From Sitta carolinensis (taxonomy: Eukaryota; Chordata; Aves; Passeriformes; Sittidae): a DNA stretch of 64,000 nucleotides. Below the pieces are notes generated by a model. The model searched no databases. It saw only the letters and a program-made list of their open reading frames with translations, and was not told where the DNA came from. The DNA is taken from NCBI GenBank assembly GCA_032173965.1, contig CM063287.1, positions 4,283,859 to 4,347,858 of the forward strand, in the 5' to 3' direction. Position numbers and translations under genes: made by a program. Position 1 is the stretch's first letter. Each line of letters opens with the position of its first letter. This document shows, piece by piece, positions 36,026 to 46,909 of this stretch.

Positions 36026-39000
36026 TGCAAACCCCACACCATTACATGGCACCCCTCCAGCCTCTCTCACTCCCTCAAGTGTCAGTTTACTGGGAAATCC
36101 ACCATACAGAGCATCTCCCCTGCCAGGGCTCACAATATCCATCATTTGGGCAAGCAGCAGCTCAGGAGACAAATCTCCATGCACACTCTGCTGCCCTGGC
36201 AAGGATGAATTAACACTGTTGATGTCCAGTAGCTTTTCTTCAGGCCCACCTTGGGAAGAGTCAGCACCAGCAGCTTCACTGCGTGCTCAGGCCAGAAGCA
36301 GGGAAACAGAAAGAGGATTTTGTGTAGTTTGTTTCCTGCAACATTCATGACTTCAGAGGTAGGCCAGGTATGCTGGAATCCACCTCTCTTTGGGACTGCA
36401 GAATCAAGTACTGAATAGTGTCAAGTGTTACAGAGCAGAATGACCATGGGGAATTTTTGTTGTAATTGTGATGAAGGGTCGAGAGGTGGATTTTGTGTAA
36501 ATTGTTCCTTTTCGTTCTGTGTTGCATTGGTGTTGGGGATTTGTTGGTTTGTTTGGTTTGCTGGTTTTGGGTTTTGGTTTTGTTTGTTGTTTAAAGTGAA
36601 AGTTGTGTGACGAATGTGGATTTTAATGATAATTCTTAAATACCTTAAATAAGGTTTCCAACACAGTGTCCACTCAGCAAGAGCCCTGACCAGTTCATTA
36701 ACTGGTTTCCAAAGAATGCTGTGATGACTTTACCTGGTTCACAGTGATTCCATCCCTGCCCAGGCTGCACCAAAGCAAGGAGAAAAAGGAGCTGAGCCGT
36801 ACAAGTGGCGTTAACACAGAGTTACTGGCAATACACAGCATTTCTAAAGCAAATGCTCAGGGAGCTTCTGAAACAGAGCCCCCAAAGCACCAAGTGTGGG
36901 GGAAACTCATTATTACGAAGCTTTTAAAGGAAGGATACAGTGTGAGAGTACCTCGTCAATTTAAAATTAAGTGTGGGTTATTTCTGAATCAGGGATGTAA
37001 ATTTATGGACCAAGAACACCTCTGTATGCCATGTCCAGCTCCCAACCTTTGTGTCAGACAGCAGCTGCTTGATTTGGCTGCTCCTGGGCTGGGAGAGCAC
37101 TGCTGCTGGCTGTGCCCAAGGTGGGAATGAAGGGATTTCTCCAGTTTTTAACATGGATTCAGAGCCCATTTTCCTGGGACCAGCAGTGCAGCATACACTT
37201 ACACAGCTCAAAACTTTCACTGACACCAGGAGGGGACTAAAAACAGTCACCTCCCCTCCCTAAACCTTTCCCCCACCAAGTACTTCTACCAGAGGACAGA
37301 AATCCCACGGGTGGGATTCAGGGAATGTGCAGAACCTGCAGACCATGGCAAGACCAGGAGCTGTCACTGGAGGAACCTAAATCCCTCCACATCCCAGGAG
37401 CATCTTGGCCTCAGCACACTCAGTCTGTAACAAACCATTTTTGTCCCAGGGAATCACCCAAAATTACAGCTCCGATTGCTCATGGATTGTCACAATCCTG
37501 CTTTATTCTGGCCTCGTTTTGAGCTAAGATAGAGGAAGTGCTTAAAAATTTTAACATTTGTTTAACTCAGAACCTAACGTGTGCTTGCATGCTGGGAGGG
37601 AAAAGAGCACTCCCAAGAAATGGTAATTTTTGGAAATGCAAAAGGTGTTGCAGCATCTCGAGTGGCACAGGGGAAGTGGATTCAGCTGCCATGGATTCAA
37701 AGCCAAAGCTCTGGTGATATCCCACTGATTTGAACAGTTTCAAGAGGAAAAGTCACTGCAGAAATTCACTTTACAAAAGGTGGGTTTGATAATAAAAACC
37801 ATTATAAAATTTCAATAGACATTTTGTCCTTTAATACAATACGCAATTATTTCTGGATATTGTGATGCAAAAGTTTTCATCTTAAAACCTGGATTTCAGC
37901 TGAGATTTTTGCACTGGAACCTTGCAGCTCTCTCTCCTGCCATCAAACCAACAGTTTGGATCTATGTGTGCATGAACTTGGAACCACCTTACACTAGAGG
38001 AAGTAAAATCTAAAATATCTTCTCTACAAAGGGACCAGAACAGCAGCATTTGAAGGATTGTGTTCTGAGGAATGCTTGTGCTCCATCAGGACAGAGCTAA
38101 CAAATCCCACATCCCTTTTGCTCCCCAGATGAAATAATCTCTGATTGTTCAGTTTTGTGGGAGCCATAGTTAATGGCAAGGTGGAAACGTCAATGCTGTT
38201 CCCATGTCTGGGAGAGAATTTTTCCATTTTGGTTCTCTCAAAGAGCTGCCAGAAAAGCAAAACCATTGGGGCAAGCAGCAAACTTGATCTTATTGCTTCT
38301 CCAGACATAAGTGGAGAAGATTCTCCAAAGGATTTTCCCTTGGAGACAGAGATGGGAAGCCAGAAAAGAGCCGTAAGTTGAATTTCAATATTGGCTGTGA
38401 TCTACATCACTCTGGGAAAGGCTGATCCAGGCAAATTACACTGGGGGGGCTGTAATGCCATAAACTAGGAGCAACACATGGGTGGCTGTGGTGTCCTGAA
38501 GAGAATTAAGAACGCTTTAGAAATTGGACCACTGTTGGGGAATTTCATTTTCCAGCTACAAAGAACAAAAATTACAAATAGAAGCTTAATTTGTGTGCTC
38601 TCATAGAGGATTGATCCAGCAGGAAACCTTTGTATCTGGGAGAAATAAGGTTAATTCATTCTCAATTTGGAGAGGATTCACTGACAGAAAATAAGCTGGA
38701 TTTGAATGATAATCAGCTGATTAAACAAGATGAAAAAACAAAAGAAAAAGGGGTTGTAATTAAGGGTTATCTGCATTTGTTTGGAAAAAAAAAAAAAAAG
38801 AAATTAAGGGAAGTAACTAGAAAAAAAAATTAACTGAAATGAGGAGCTCAGGTATCTGAAAATGAAGGAAGTCCAGAAATCTGTAAATGCCAGATGCCAA
38901 ATATTCCAAAGAAAAAAGAGGCAGGGGAAGACTCTCAAAATGAAGGACTCAGTATGGGTGCACAGCTAACAGAGAACTACCTCCAACATTAGAAGGTTTT

Positions 39001-39221
39001 CATAGAAACCTATGGAGTTTTAAAAAGCCTAGAACCAGACACAATGAAGAAGTTAAAAGAAAATCTAGAGAGAATTGGTGTAAAGGAAGATCTCCAAGAA
39101 TGCAGAATTTCCTGGTTTTGAGAACCTTTTGAAGATTTTTGGGTGCTGTATGAAGGCAGAGTCAGGAAAAGAACAATGCAGGTTCCTCTGTAGTGAGATG
39201 GGTATTTTGGGAAGGACAATC
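36026..39221. other. Unassigned stretch, purine-rich to the right
   Basis: No gene is recognised. A G/T-rich low-complexity patch lies at about 36525-36600. From about 38620 onward the + strand is strikingly purine-rich with A-runs, a bias that continues to about 39480. This could be the remains of an unrecognised repeat or a strand-asymmetric region. Confidence 0.5.
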
Positions 39222-39270
39222 ACCAAATCATTAAGGCTGGAAGAGACCTCCAAGGTCATCAAATCCAGCG
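39222..39270 (-). mobile_element. Very short CR1 3'-end relic
   Basis: About 49 bp resemble an antisense CR1 terminus: 'accaaatcattaaggctgga', 'agagacctccaaggtcatca', 'aatccag'. It is an isolated short relic inside the purine-rich tract. Confidence 0.65.
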
Positions 39271-40044
39271 AGTGCAAGTACAAAGAAAATTTTTGACCTT
39301 GCGTTCAGTAAGGGTCTTAATATTTACCATGGGAGGAGAGGGAGAGAGGGAGTGAGTGGTGAAGAAATGAAAATGAAAAAAGAAATGAAGTAAAAGATAA
39401 GAAACTCAAGGGTACAAAAGAAGAAATCATCATAAAGGGAATAAAAGCTGTAGGGGCCATTAAAGTCAAAGCCAGAGTTTGGAAACAAACAGCACACAAA
39501 ACTGAACACCACTCTGACATTTCCTTTAACTGGGATACTGCAGACAATTAAAGAGCAGGGAATAAATTATTCATGCTTAAGAGAAGAATTCTCTCCCTTC
39601 AGTGGCACAGAGACCTAAGCACTCTTCCCTTCAAATTTCTTTCCAAAGACATGAAAGCACTGGGAAATAAGACCAAATTTCTTATTATTCAGCACAAGGC
39701 AGCTCGTGAGAGACTAACTAAGAGATTATTTCATCAGATAACATTCCCTAAATGCTGGAGAGCCCATTAATCAGGGTTTAGCTGAGTGTTCAGCAGTGTC
39801 ACATGGGAAACCAGGAGCTAAGCTGCAACCAGCAAGAAGCATTTAGGGGTAGGTGAGCATCTGGTTCATGGGGAGACAACAGCAGTCCTGAAAACTGAAG
39901 TGATTATTAGAGGGCCTTAAAATTCAGGCTTGGAGCTGATCTTGTTAAACATTTCAGCAGTAGTTGTGTCCCTGATGGCACAACAGGACACAGGACTCGC
40001 AGGGGAGGACACAGAGCGCCCAGAAATCACCGGGGGCTCTGAAG
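39271..40044. other. Unassigned non-coding stretch
   Basis: Purine-rich to about 39480, then average. No gene is recognised. It ends with CTGAAG (40039-40044), the left target-site duplication of the adjoining LTR. Confidence 0.55.
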
Positions 40045-40367
40045 TGTCACTGTGGCCAATGACGCACGACACGAATCTTCTCTGAAACAGCTCCGTTCAT
40101 TAGAAACAAGTTATTCTTTTTTATACATTTTGCCACAGACCACTGTGATTGGCAAAAGAAAGACAAACCCTTCACCCACACTGGTCAGACCAGGACATCA
40201 AAAGAGAGTCTGTCCTACAGAAAGAATTCCAAACATGAATATCGTTACAGAAACAATCCTGATGTTTACATTCAAGCTGTGAGAACAAGCTTCAGAACAC
40301 CCAGAACATCAGAAAAAATCAGAGCTTTAGAAACTCAGAAGCTGCAGGCCTGGAAAACCAGACTACA
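40045..40367 (-). mobile_element. Solo LTR, family 1, copy A
   Basis: A 323-bp LTR in minus-strand sense, running TGTAGTC...AGTGACA in its own orientation. It is flanked by a perfect 6-bp duplication, CTGAAG, at 40039-40044 and 40368-40373. On the minus strand it has CCAATCACAG followed by a TATA box (complement near 40119-40124). No internal retroviral sequence is present, so this is a solo LTR left by recombination between the two LTRs of a provirus. A 6-bp duplication fits class II (ERVK/alpha-like) endogenous retroviruses. It is homologous to 40792-41133 and 60069-60526. Confidence 0.88.
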
Positions 40368-40521
40368 CTGAAGGACTGAAGCAACAGAAGCAGGGTAAAT
40401 TCAGAGAGGCACAGCTCAGGGTCAGGGACTCGGGAGAGCGAGACATTTCCTGGAGTGCTGTGAAGAGCACAGCGTAAACGGCTGAGGAGGAGCAGGGAGT
40501 GTGAGCTAATTCCAGCAGGAT

Positions 40522-41164
40522 GGAAAAACTTCCATTTTTACAAGGGCATGGAGTGACAAGGGGAAATGGCTTCCCAGTGCCAGAGGGCAGGGCTGGATGG
40601 GATATTGGGCAGGAATTGTCCCCTGGCAGGGTGGGCAGCCCTGGCACAGGGTGCCCAGAGCAGCTGGGGCTGCCCCTGGATCCCTGGCAGTGCCCAAGGC
40701 CAGGCTGGACTTTGGGGCTTGGAGCAGCCTGGCACAGTGGGAGGGGTCCCTGCCCAGGCAGGGGGTGACACTGGACGGGCTTTAAGGTCCCTGTAGTCTG
40801 GGTCTTTCAGGCCTGGAGTTTCTGAGTTTCTAAAGCTCCGTTTTCCTGATGTTTTGGGGCGCTGAAACTACTTTCCCAGGCAAAAGAACAAAACATCAGG
40901 ATTGTTTTCGTAAGGACACTCATGTTTGGAATTCTTTCTGTGGGAGGGATTTCTTTTGATGTCCCCCTGGTTTGACCAATGTGGGTGAAGGGTTTGTCTT
41001 TCCTTCGCCAATCACATTGGTCTGGGGAAAATGTATAAAAAGGGAGCGAACCGTTGAAATAAAGGGAGTCAGATTCATTTCTCCAAGCGCTTTGGAGAAA
41101 TTCCATGAATTTCTGTTATTCACCACAGGGACAGGCCCTTCCCAACAAACTGTTCTGGGATTCT
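40522..41164 (+). mobile_element. CR1 LINE fragment interrupted by an LTR
   Basis: A sense CR1 tail occupies 40522-40791 and resumes at 41134-41164. The left part ends at 'gggctttaaggtcc', and the right part continues 'cccttcccaacaaactgttc' to the CR1 terminus 'tgggattct'. The gap is filled by LTR copy C, so the CR1 inserted first. It belongs to the common subfamily. Confidence 0.88.
40792..41133 (+). mobile_element. Solo LTR, family 1, copy C (nested in CR1)
   Basis: A 342-bp LTR in plus-strand sense, TGTAGTCTGGG...CACAGGGACA. It has a CCAAT motif near 41006, a TATA box at 41033-41039 within 'tgtataaaaaggga' and AATAAA at 41058-41063. The host CR1 reads GGTCCC on the left and GG-CCC on the right, a 6-bp target duplication that has lost one base on the right. 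No internal retroviral genes remain. It is inverted relative to copy A, which lies 424 bp to the left. Confidence 0.88.
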
Positions 41165-41448
41165 AAAAACCAAAAGCTCAACCCCACCCCCGTTTTTGGC
41201 AGGGCTCAGTGGTGACACCAGTGGAGATCTGGCCTTAAGAGGTCTGCGGTACCAGCCCCACAGCTGGAGATGCAGATGGTCCTGCCCTATCTGGGGCTCC
41301 TCATACACATTTAAAATTATGAACTCAGAACCAGTGGTGCTAAAACTGGCTCCAAGCATCAGTGTTGCCTCTCAGCCCCAAAAGTTCACCGGTGCTATTA
41401 AATTACATCAATGCCCTTCACAGGTCCAATCTTTAAGAAAATTTGCTT

Positions 41449-41495
<47 letters not shown>

Positions 41496-43429
41496 CTGAT
41501 GATTGTGAATTAGAGCCTTTCATAGACACACAAAACCCCCTTAATCCACAATTTAAAAAGCAAGTTAAAACTGGACATCTCAAACCACAGCCTGCAGCAC
41601 AAAAGGAATTAATTCACACTTTATACCTTTAAGCCTTACAACAATTTAGCTGTACAGCAAGCTATGACCAGAATACAGCACAGCCACTTAGTTTTATTTT
41701 TCATCTAAAGAGCTTAAATTTCATTCATTTCATCTTATTTGAAAGTAGTTGTGAGGGAAGTTTTCTTCAGTATAAAGACCCATCTCTCCTATTCCTAAAA
41801 GAAGACATTACCAGATAATCCCAGACATCAGGAAACCAGGATGTTCATAAAGAGAAAAAAGAGAAGAAAAATTAACCCCCTACTTTTATAATAGAAGAAA
41901 AAAAAAGGCTCTAAAGACTCCCCACCTTTCCAAGGAACATTAAAATTTTTGCAGCACAATTTTCCAGGCGACTGCCTTTGTGGCAGAGCCATTACACCTG
42001 AGCAAATATGACACAAGGTGACAATACAATTATTCCAAGCAGTGATTTAGCACAAGTAGAACACCATAAAGAAGATATCAAGCCCCAAACTTCTCCACAG
42101 ACTGCACATTCCCTCTCCAAGGGTAAGGTATGAAACACAGCACTTGGGAGGAACTTTCTTGCCTCAGCAGCTCCAGACAAGAGTTGGAAGTGGAGGCTTC
42201 ATCCTAGAGCAGAGCTGGCCTCTCCTTAAATTCCACTCTTATTTCTTAGGGGTGCACCTGCCAAGCCATAGGGATCATGTTCCTGAAACGTGAGTGTTAC
42301 CACACAGATAAAATGCATCAAATAACCCCTGGCTCACCGTTCTGCTGGCTCCCAGGCCATTTATATTATTAATTATTTACCATATCTCCTGTAATGTCAG
42401 CTTCCTAGCTCCACCAATCAGCTGGCTTAATGGGAAGGAAGGAAACGTGGACTTGGGGTTACCCTTCCACAGAGAATATTATGCTCGTGTGACAACACAG
42501 CACCGTAAACACCACTCCCCTTTGTGTGGAGAAATACAAACACACACCTGCCCTCTGCCTTCCAATGCTACAACCAGTTTACTTGTTTACAGTTCACAAA
42601 TGGGATGAAGTAATCACTATTAAAAAAAAATCTGAAGTAGTGGCAGCATGGCCATCAACACCAGGCAAGGAAAATGTAGGATTCCATGAACAGTAATTAC
42701 TAAAATAATACCAGATTAACGGACAAGGAATAAGTAAAACAAAACCAAACACAAACTCAAAAAACCAACCAAGCAACCAAAAAACCCCAAAAAACCCAAA
42801 ATTAAAAAAACAAACAAACTAACAAACTAACAAAACAAACCAAAAGTATGCTCTAAGAAGAGTTAAAGATTAAAGTATTCAAGGTATGTCCAAAAGAAGT
42901 GGATTGGGGTTTTTTAAATTAGGGTTAGCTGTGGTTTGAGAAAAAGGGGAGAGAAGCTGACAGAAAGTACTAGCAGAACACTTATTACTGAGTGTAGAGG
43001 CTTATCAAGAAATTAGCCAGGCACAAGCCCTTAAATTTCCTAATCCTCAACTCTAGCAACTGCAAAACCCAGGCAGAACGCTGCTGGGCATGGGAGTGCT
43101 ACAAAGGAACTCCCCCGAGGAAGAGGAGCTGTGGGACCTCCGCTGTGCCACCAACATGAATTTCCAGTCCATACAACTGAGAAGCGAGGGTTCAGCTCTT
43201 TCCTCTCTCACAGCAGGGAAACCACCACGCTGATGGAAAGACAGAGACCTCAGTTTGACAAAGGACATTAAATCCCGGCGGTTTCCATTGACTCCCCGCA
43301 CTCCAAACCTAACGCAATGAGGGAGTCACGATTCCTCTAAAGAGGTGAATAAAATATTAGTCCTAGGCGTACTTTTACCTGAACTCCGAGGTAAATCAAG
43401 CACAAGACCCCCCAGCCTGAGTTGGCAGT
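41165..43429. other. Unassigned non-coding stretch left of the CpG island
   Basis: No gene is recognised. It contains a long poly-T/poly-A junction (listed separately) and an A/C-rich low-complexity patch at about 42735-42845. Confidence 0.55.
41454..41494. repeat. Poly-T tract (34 T) followed by 7 A
   Basis: A run of 34 T at 41454-41487 passes directly into seven A. The T/A junction can fold back on itself. No retroposon body is recognised. Confidence 0.9.
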
Positions 43430-45130
43430 TCAAACTTTGCTGCGCTGGGTGATGCAGCAAGTTCCCCGCACGTCTCCACCGGGAGCGAGAACACACGTGC
43501 ACCCTCCGCTCTGCTTCCCGAATAACCCCAGAGCTGGAACAGAGCAACAGCCAGCCCAGCGCAACGCGCCCGGCACCAAACAACCCGAGGAAGGGCAACG
43601 ACGGGGGGAAAATACCTGGGCATGTCAGAGCAAGAGGCGCCCGGCCGTTCCCCCGCGGCGACTCCGCATCCCGGCGGCTGCCGGCGCGGCGATGGGCAGG
43701 GATGCGCCTGCCCCGTGCCGGGCCGGGCACTCCCCCGCTCCCAGCCCGGCTTCCCCGCTGGCTCTCTCCCGCTCCCAGCCCCGCTTCCCCGCCGGCTCCC
43801 CCGCTCCCAGCCCCAGCTCCCCTCTCGGCTCTCTCCCCTCTGCCCCTCTCTCCCCCCTGCCCCTCTCGGCTCTCTCCCCCCTGCCCCTCTCTCCCCCCTG
43901 CCCCTCTCGGCTCTCTCCCCCCTGCCCCTCTCTCCCCCCTGCCCCTCTCGGCTCTCTCCCCCCTGCCCCTCTCGGCTCTCTCCCCCCTGCCCCTCTCGGC
44001 TCTCTCCCCCCTGCCCCTCTCTCTCCCTGCCCCTCTCGGCTCTCTCTCCCTGCCCCTCTCGGCTCTCTCCCCCCTGCCCCTCTCGGCTCTCTCCCCCCTG
44101 CCCCTCTCTCCCCCCTGCCCCTCTCGGCTCTCTCCCCCCTGCCCCTCTCGGCTCTCTCCCCCCTGCCCCTCTCGGCTCTCTCCCCCCTGCCCCTCTCTCT
44201 CCCTGCCCCTCTCGGCTCTCTCTCCCTGCCCCTCTCGGCTCTCTCCCCCCTGCCCCTCTCGGCTCTCTCCCCCCTGCCCCTCTCTCTCCCTGCCCCTCTC
44301 GGCTCTCTCTCCCTGCCCCTCTCGGCTCTCTCCCCCCTGCCCCTCTCGGCTCTCTCCCCCCTGCCCCTCTCTCCCCCCTGCCCCTCTCGGCTCTCTCCCC
44401 CCTGCCCCTCTCGGCTCTCTCCCCCCCTGCCCCTCTCGGCTCTCTCCCCCCCTGCCCCTCTCTCTCCCTGCCCCTCTCGCTCTCTCTCCCTGCCCCTCTC
44501 GGCTCTCTCCCCCCTGCCCCTCTCGGCTCTCTCCCCCCTGCCCCTCTCTCCCCCCTGCCCCTCTCGGCTCTCTCCCCCCTGCCACTCTCTCTCCCTGCCC
44601 CTCTCGGCTCTCTCCCCCTGCCCCTCTCGGCTCTCTCCCCCCTGCCACTCTCTCTCCCTGCCCCTCTCGGCTCTCTCCCCCTGCCCCTCTCGGCTCTCTC
44701 CCCCCTGCCCCTCTCGGCTCTCTCCCCCCTGCCCTCTCGGCTCTCTCCCCCTGCCCCTCTCGGCTCTCTCCCCCCTGCCCCTCTCGGCCTCTCTCCCCCC
44801 TGCCCCTCTCGGCTCTCTCCCCCCTGCCCCTCTCGGCTCTCTCCCCCTGCCCCTCTCTCCCCCTGCCCCTCTCGGCTCCCGGAGCGCTGCGGGCGGGGCG
44901 GGCAGCGCTGGGTGCCCGAGCCGCTTCCCGCTCCGCAGCCCGGGCCGGCTCCCGCAGCTCGGGCCGGCTCCCGCTGCCGGGGAAGGCGCCAGACCCGGCT
45001 GCCTTCGGCAGAGCATCCGCCAGGACGGCAGGAATGCCGCTGGAGCCCGGCTCGGCACAGCGATGCTGCTGGTTCAGGCTCTCTCTTCCCCCGGGATACA
45101 GGTGCCACCGCCTAAAGCAGGGTTTGGAAA
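43430..45130. promoter_or_regulatory. CpG island, probable promoter / first-exon region
   Basis: This is the only strongly CpG-rich segment in the window. CpGs are dense at 43460-43820 ('cgcaacgcgcccgg', 'ccgcggcgactccg') and at 44880-45060, and every 24-bp unit of the minisatellite between them adds one. In birds such islands mostly mark promoters. Direction is unclear. On the minus strand good splice-donor matches follow 43616 (CCCAG|GTATTT) and 43379 (TTCAG|GTAAAAGT). On the plus strand a weaker donor follows 45101 (ATACAG|GTGCCA) after an ATG at 45063. No coding exon can be tied to it. Confidence 0.65.
43820..44880 (+). repeat. C/T-rich minisatellite (24/17/16-bp units) inside the CpG island
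   Basis: About 1,060 bp are built from a 24-bp unit (GCCCCTCTCGGCTCTCTCCCCCCT) plus shorter relatives of 17 and 16 bp that lack the CGGC part. Mixed unit orders recur, for example around 44020-44105, 44195-44280 and 44275-44360, so a higher-order pattern exists. The minus strand has repeated runs of four to seven G and is a strong G-quadruplex candidate. All six frames stay open for 440-614 codons because the unit contains no TA-containing stop. This is composition, not coding. It is preceded at 43736-43818 by about three imperfect copies of a roughly 30-bp 'cgctcccagcc' unit. Confidence 0.95.
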
Positions 45131-45268
45131 GGAGCTCAGGCTTTTACTCACCCTCGCGGAATTTAAACGGCATTCCCTGAAATTCCCGATTGCAATTCCT
45201 CGAAACTTCACCGACTCGCTGTGCAACTATGGGAGACCACCCAGGCACTTAATGGAGCTTATTTAAAT

Positions 45269-45500
45269 CAGAGAATCATGGTTTGGGCTGGAAGGGACCT
45301 TAAAGCCCAGCCAGTTCCATCCCCTTGCACACATTCCACTGTCCCAGGCTGCTCCAAGCCCCATCAGCCTGGCCTGGAACACTACCAGGGATCCAGGGAT
45401 AGCTCCAGCTGCTCTGGGCACCCTGTGCCAGGACCTGCCCACCCTCACAGGGAAAAACTTCTTCCCAATATCTACCCTAAATTTCCCCTCTGTCAGTTTG
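45269..45500 (-). mobile_element. CR1 LINE fragment, 3' end
   Basis: An antisense CR1 tail starting 'gagaatcatggtttgggctg' and continuing to 'ccaatatctaccctaaattt' and 'cccctctgtcagtttgac'. It lies just right of the CpG island. Confidence 0.9.
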
Positions 45501-46909
45501 ACTTTCCTATTGTATTGTTGGCATTGTTGTCCCTATTACAAAAACAAAACAAGTTCATTTTTTTCAAAATAAAGCACTTGGGGATTTTTCGTGAGGGTGC
45601 ATGGTGAGAGTAAAGGGGAGCTCATAGCACAAGGTTTATGTGGTCATGTAACCACTATAACACCAGAGCAGTCCAGTTCTTGAAATTCTCTACTAGGTCT
45701 AAAATTGGTCCTCAGTCCTTCCAAAAATAAGTACACAAGGCTCTTGTAACCTACCTAATGCTACTGCTTCTCACCCACAAGCCCCACTTACCAGTAGGAC
45801 TTAAAACCTCAATTTCTTTCCAAAAACCTCCTAAAATTAAAATAATCAGAATAAGCATTATGTTATGAGAATATTATTTATACCCCAACACCAAAAACAA
45901 TGAAAATAAAATGAAAAATCTAATATCCATAGTAAGACCCAGGGTAACTTCTCTTTCCTGGTGTAGCTGTGTGCTATATTTAGTTTGTTCTACCATTTAA
46001 TAATAAGATTTACCTGTCCTGTGAGATCCACCTGTCCCTCACACAGACCTGTGTTTCTGTTCCAGTGCTCACTCCTCACATGTTCCCAGAACACTAAAGC
46101 CAGCTCCCATGAAATGAACAGCAGGAGATCCTCAAGGCAGGATTTGTCCCCCAGGGATGAGGAATTCCTACAGGCAGGAAGGACAATCCAGAGGAAGCTG
46201 CCTCTGACGGAGAGAAGAGGCTTCTTGCTCCCAGACATGTGCATTAAATATTTGATAGGCTCAAAGAATGTTATTGTTGGTAGCTTCTCATTCCCTCAGA
46301 ACATCATCAAAAGGGAGTAATTCACCTTGTGGGCTCCCATCCAGGAGTGCCTGGCAGAAGGGAGTGATTCTGGAAGTGAGAGGATCTGACAGGAATAACG
46401 ATGATTGACAGGAAAGGTGCTCATTAGTTCCCTTCTCTTCCTGCATCCTGCATCTCCCCAAACACAGCCAGGGCCAGCATCTCCCAGAGCATTTTCCTGG
46501 CAGTCACTGCATGAGCTGGACTCTCCTTGGGATGCATTTGCACAGGGTGCTGCATGGGGAAGACTAAATTCCACTTCTGCCAGACTCAGGAGCATTGTTT
46601 TGCACTCGGGGAGAGGATGCCTGGGAAATAAATTCTGGTTTTGTAAAAAGCAGGAGCCAAGGTGCTGTTGGAGCCTTGTGTGTTCTTCACCAAAGTTATC
46701 CCCACCTGCCAATTCCAACCTGTCCTAGGAATGCAACTCAGCTGTCCCAAACAGACAGACCTGACCTGCTACAGGGCTCAGATTCTCTTATATCTTGACA
46801 CAGCAGGTAACTCAGTCCAGTCTTTTAAAACTTTCCTAAAGTTCCTTCTCATCTTCCAACTCTTTTAAACACCTCAGGTGACATTGAGATCTTTGGTAAT
46901 TATGGAGCC
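45501..46909. other. Unassigned stretch containing one exon-like block
   Basis: Apart from the candidate at 46066-46320, no gene or transposon is recognised. Confidence 0.5.
46066..46320 (+). other. Exon-like open block (weak candidate)
   Basis: A good 3' splice-site context ('tgtttctgttccag') ends at 46065. The frame that follows stays open for about 84 codons and reads as a hydrophilic, Arg/Ser/Glu-rich peptide (…SRRSSRQDLSPRDEEFLQAG…) before a stop at 46320. Its phase would fit an ATG exon ending at 45101 in the CpG island. No clear splice donor closes it and I recognise no family. Open frames of this size also arise by chance, so this is recorded only as a lead. Confidence 0.2.

Noticed and set aside
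43326..45266. Very long open frames (440-614 aa) on all six frames over the CpG-island minisatellite
   Set aside because: The repeat unit has no TA-containing stop in any frame, and all frames are open at once. The peptides are pure low-complexity repeats, so this reflects composition and not coding.
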